NCBI GenBank assembly: GCA_002633025.1 | Contig: NMRB01000865.1 | Span: forward strand, 1,851 to 65,850 | Origin: Notospermus geniculatus | Taxonomy: Eukaryota > Nemertea > Pilidiophora > Heteronemertea > Lineidae | DNA length: 64,000 nt | Direction of reading: 5' to 3' | Shown: piece after piece, positions 63,538 to 64,000 of the stretch | How the letters are laid out: every line of letters begins with the position of its first letter | How positions within the stretch are numbered: position 1 is the first letter of the stretch | Notes under the pieces: model-generated | What the model saw: only the letters and a program-made list of their open reading frames with translations | The model's database searches: none | What the model was told of the DNA's origin: nothing | Translations under genes and position numbers: made by a program

Positions 63538-64000
63538 GTTTCAAGCGCGGAGATGAAGAAAAGTAGGGGACTGATAGCTTACGATGTCATGACCCAGTAT
63601 ACCTCGCGAGAGTCAGAAGAAGGTGATATCGAGATAGAAACGCATTTAGAGACACAGGATTTGACGCCATATCATCACTAAAAACGGAAAAGGACGGTGT
63701 CTTTGCATGTCTCCACTTCATGACTACAATAGATGGGAAGATGCTACAAGTTGTATTTTTATTGCATCCACGCCAGATTTTATTTTAAACAAGTTTGCTG
63801 ATGTTTAAACTAAATATACATGTAACAACTGGCATATAATCTATTTTGATCATCGTCGCAGTTCTGTCATAACAGGCCATAATATATCAATATACCACCA
63901 TAATATATCAAGATGAAAACAAATCGTGGATCCCATATCAAGAACTTTCTATTCAAATGTCCCATTTGGCGACAGAGCTATAAATAGCGTCCTCCCTTAA
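63538..64000. other. Upstream flank of R24
   Basis: Carries the right-hand subfamily promoter pattern (63752-63861), TACATGTA at 63817-63824 and a short ATAATATATCA duplication near 63881-63912. The next receptor unit, if there is one, starts outside the window. Confidence 0.5.

Noticed and set aside
21209-63681. Recurring 60-105-codon open frames on the + strand opposite each receptor gene
   Set aside because: They recur because the receptor DNA is conserved and its codon use leaves the antisense frame open. They start and stop at different places in different copies and have no splice, promoter or family support.

Overview
The window is eukaryotic. Genes are split by GT-AG introns, the spacers are full of short inverted-repeat DNA transposons, and the octamers TAGGCCTA and TACATGTA are very frequent. 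The genes point to a marine invertebrate deuterostome: an acorn worm or echinoderm seems more likely to me than amphioxus, but I cannot settle this from sequence alone. One assembly gap lies at 59192-60017, and single N bases occur at 9557 and near 15514.

Left third (1-21,000). Three split genes were reconstructed exon by exon, each with a continuous reading frame across all splice junctions. (1) A secreted astacin metalloprotease with a C-type lectin domain and a C-terminal kringle (+ strand, 940-7012, 8 exons, 495 aa), behind a TATA-like box and three evenly spaced inverted CCAAT boxes. (2) LYRM2, a small mitochondrial LYR protein (- strand, 8444-9599, 3 exons, 85 aa). (3) MBTPS2, the site-2 membrane protease (+ strand, 11118-17530, 8 exons, 491 aa). 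LYRM2 and the astacin gene converge; LYRM2 and MBTPS2 diverge. Their introns hold many non-autonomous DNA transposons, several with clear target-site duplications.

Right two thirds (21,000-64,000). A head-to-tail tandem array of 24 copies of one intronless class A (rhodopsin-type) G-protein-coupled receptor gene, all on the - strand, called R1 to R24 here from left to right. Fifteen are intact (331-364 codons) and nine are broken: frameshifted, 5'-truncated, 3'-truncated or cut by the gap. The period is about 1.7-2.2 kb, roughly 1.04 kb of gene plus a conserved spacer. Neighbours are most alike, and there are local subfamilies: R2-R8; R9 and R11; R10 and R12; R13-R19; R20-R24. R1 is the outlier. 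This is a birth-and-death chemoreceptor-like cluster. The ligand is unknown.

The spacers carry conserved elements in fixed order upstream of each receptor ATG: an ETS/YY1-like block, two copies of a TTTTGATCAACGTTGCAG-type motif, and an AT-rich AATAAAAATA(TC) element 126-135 bp (R3-R19) or about 211-215 bp (R20-R24) from the ATG. Transposons have inserted into this promoter region in several units. Comparing the near-identical copies shows insertions in the act. Most striking is repeated gain of six bases at a TA dinucleotide, turning TA into TAGGCCTA or TACATGTA, including in-frame gains inside intact receptor genes.
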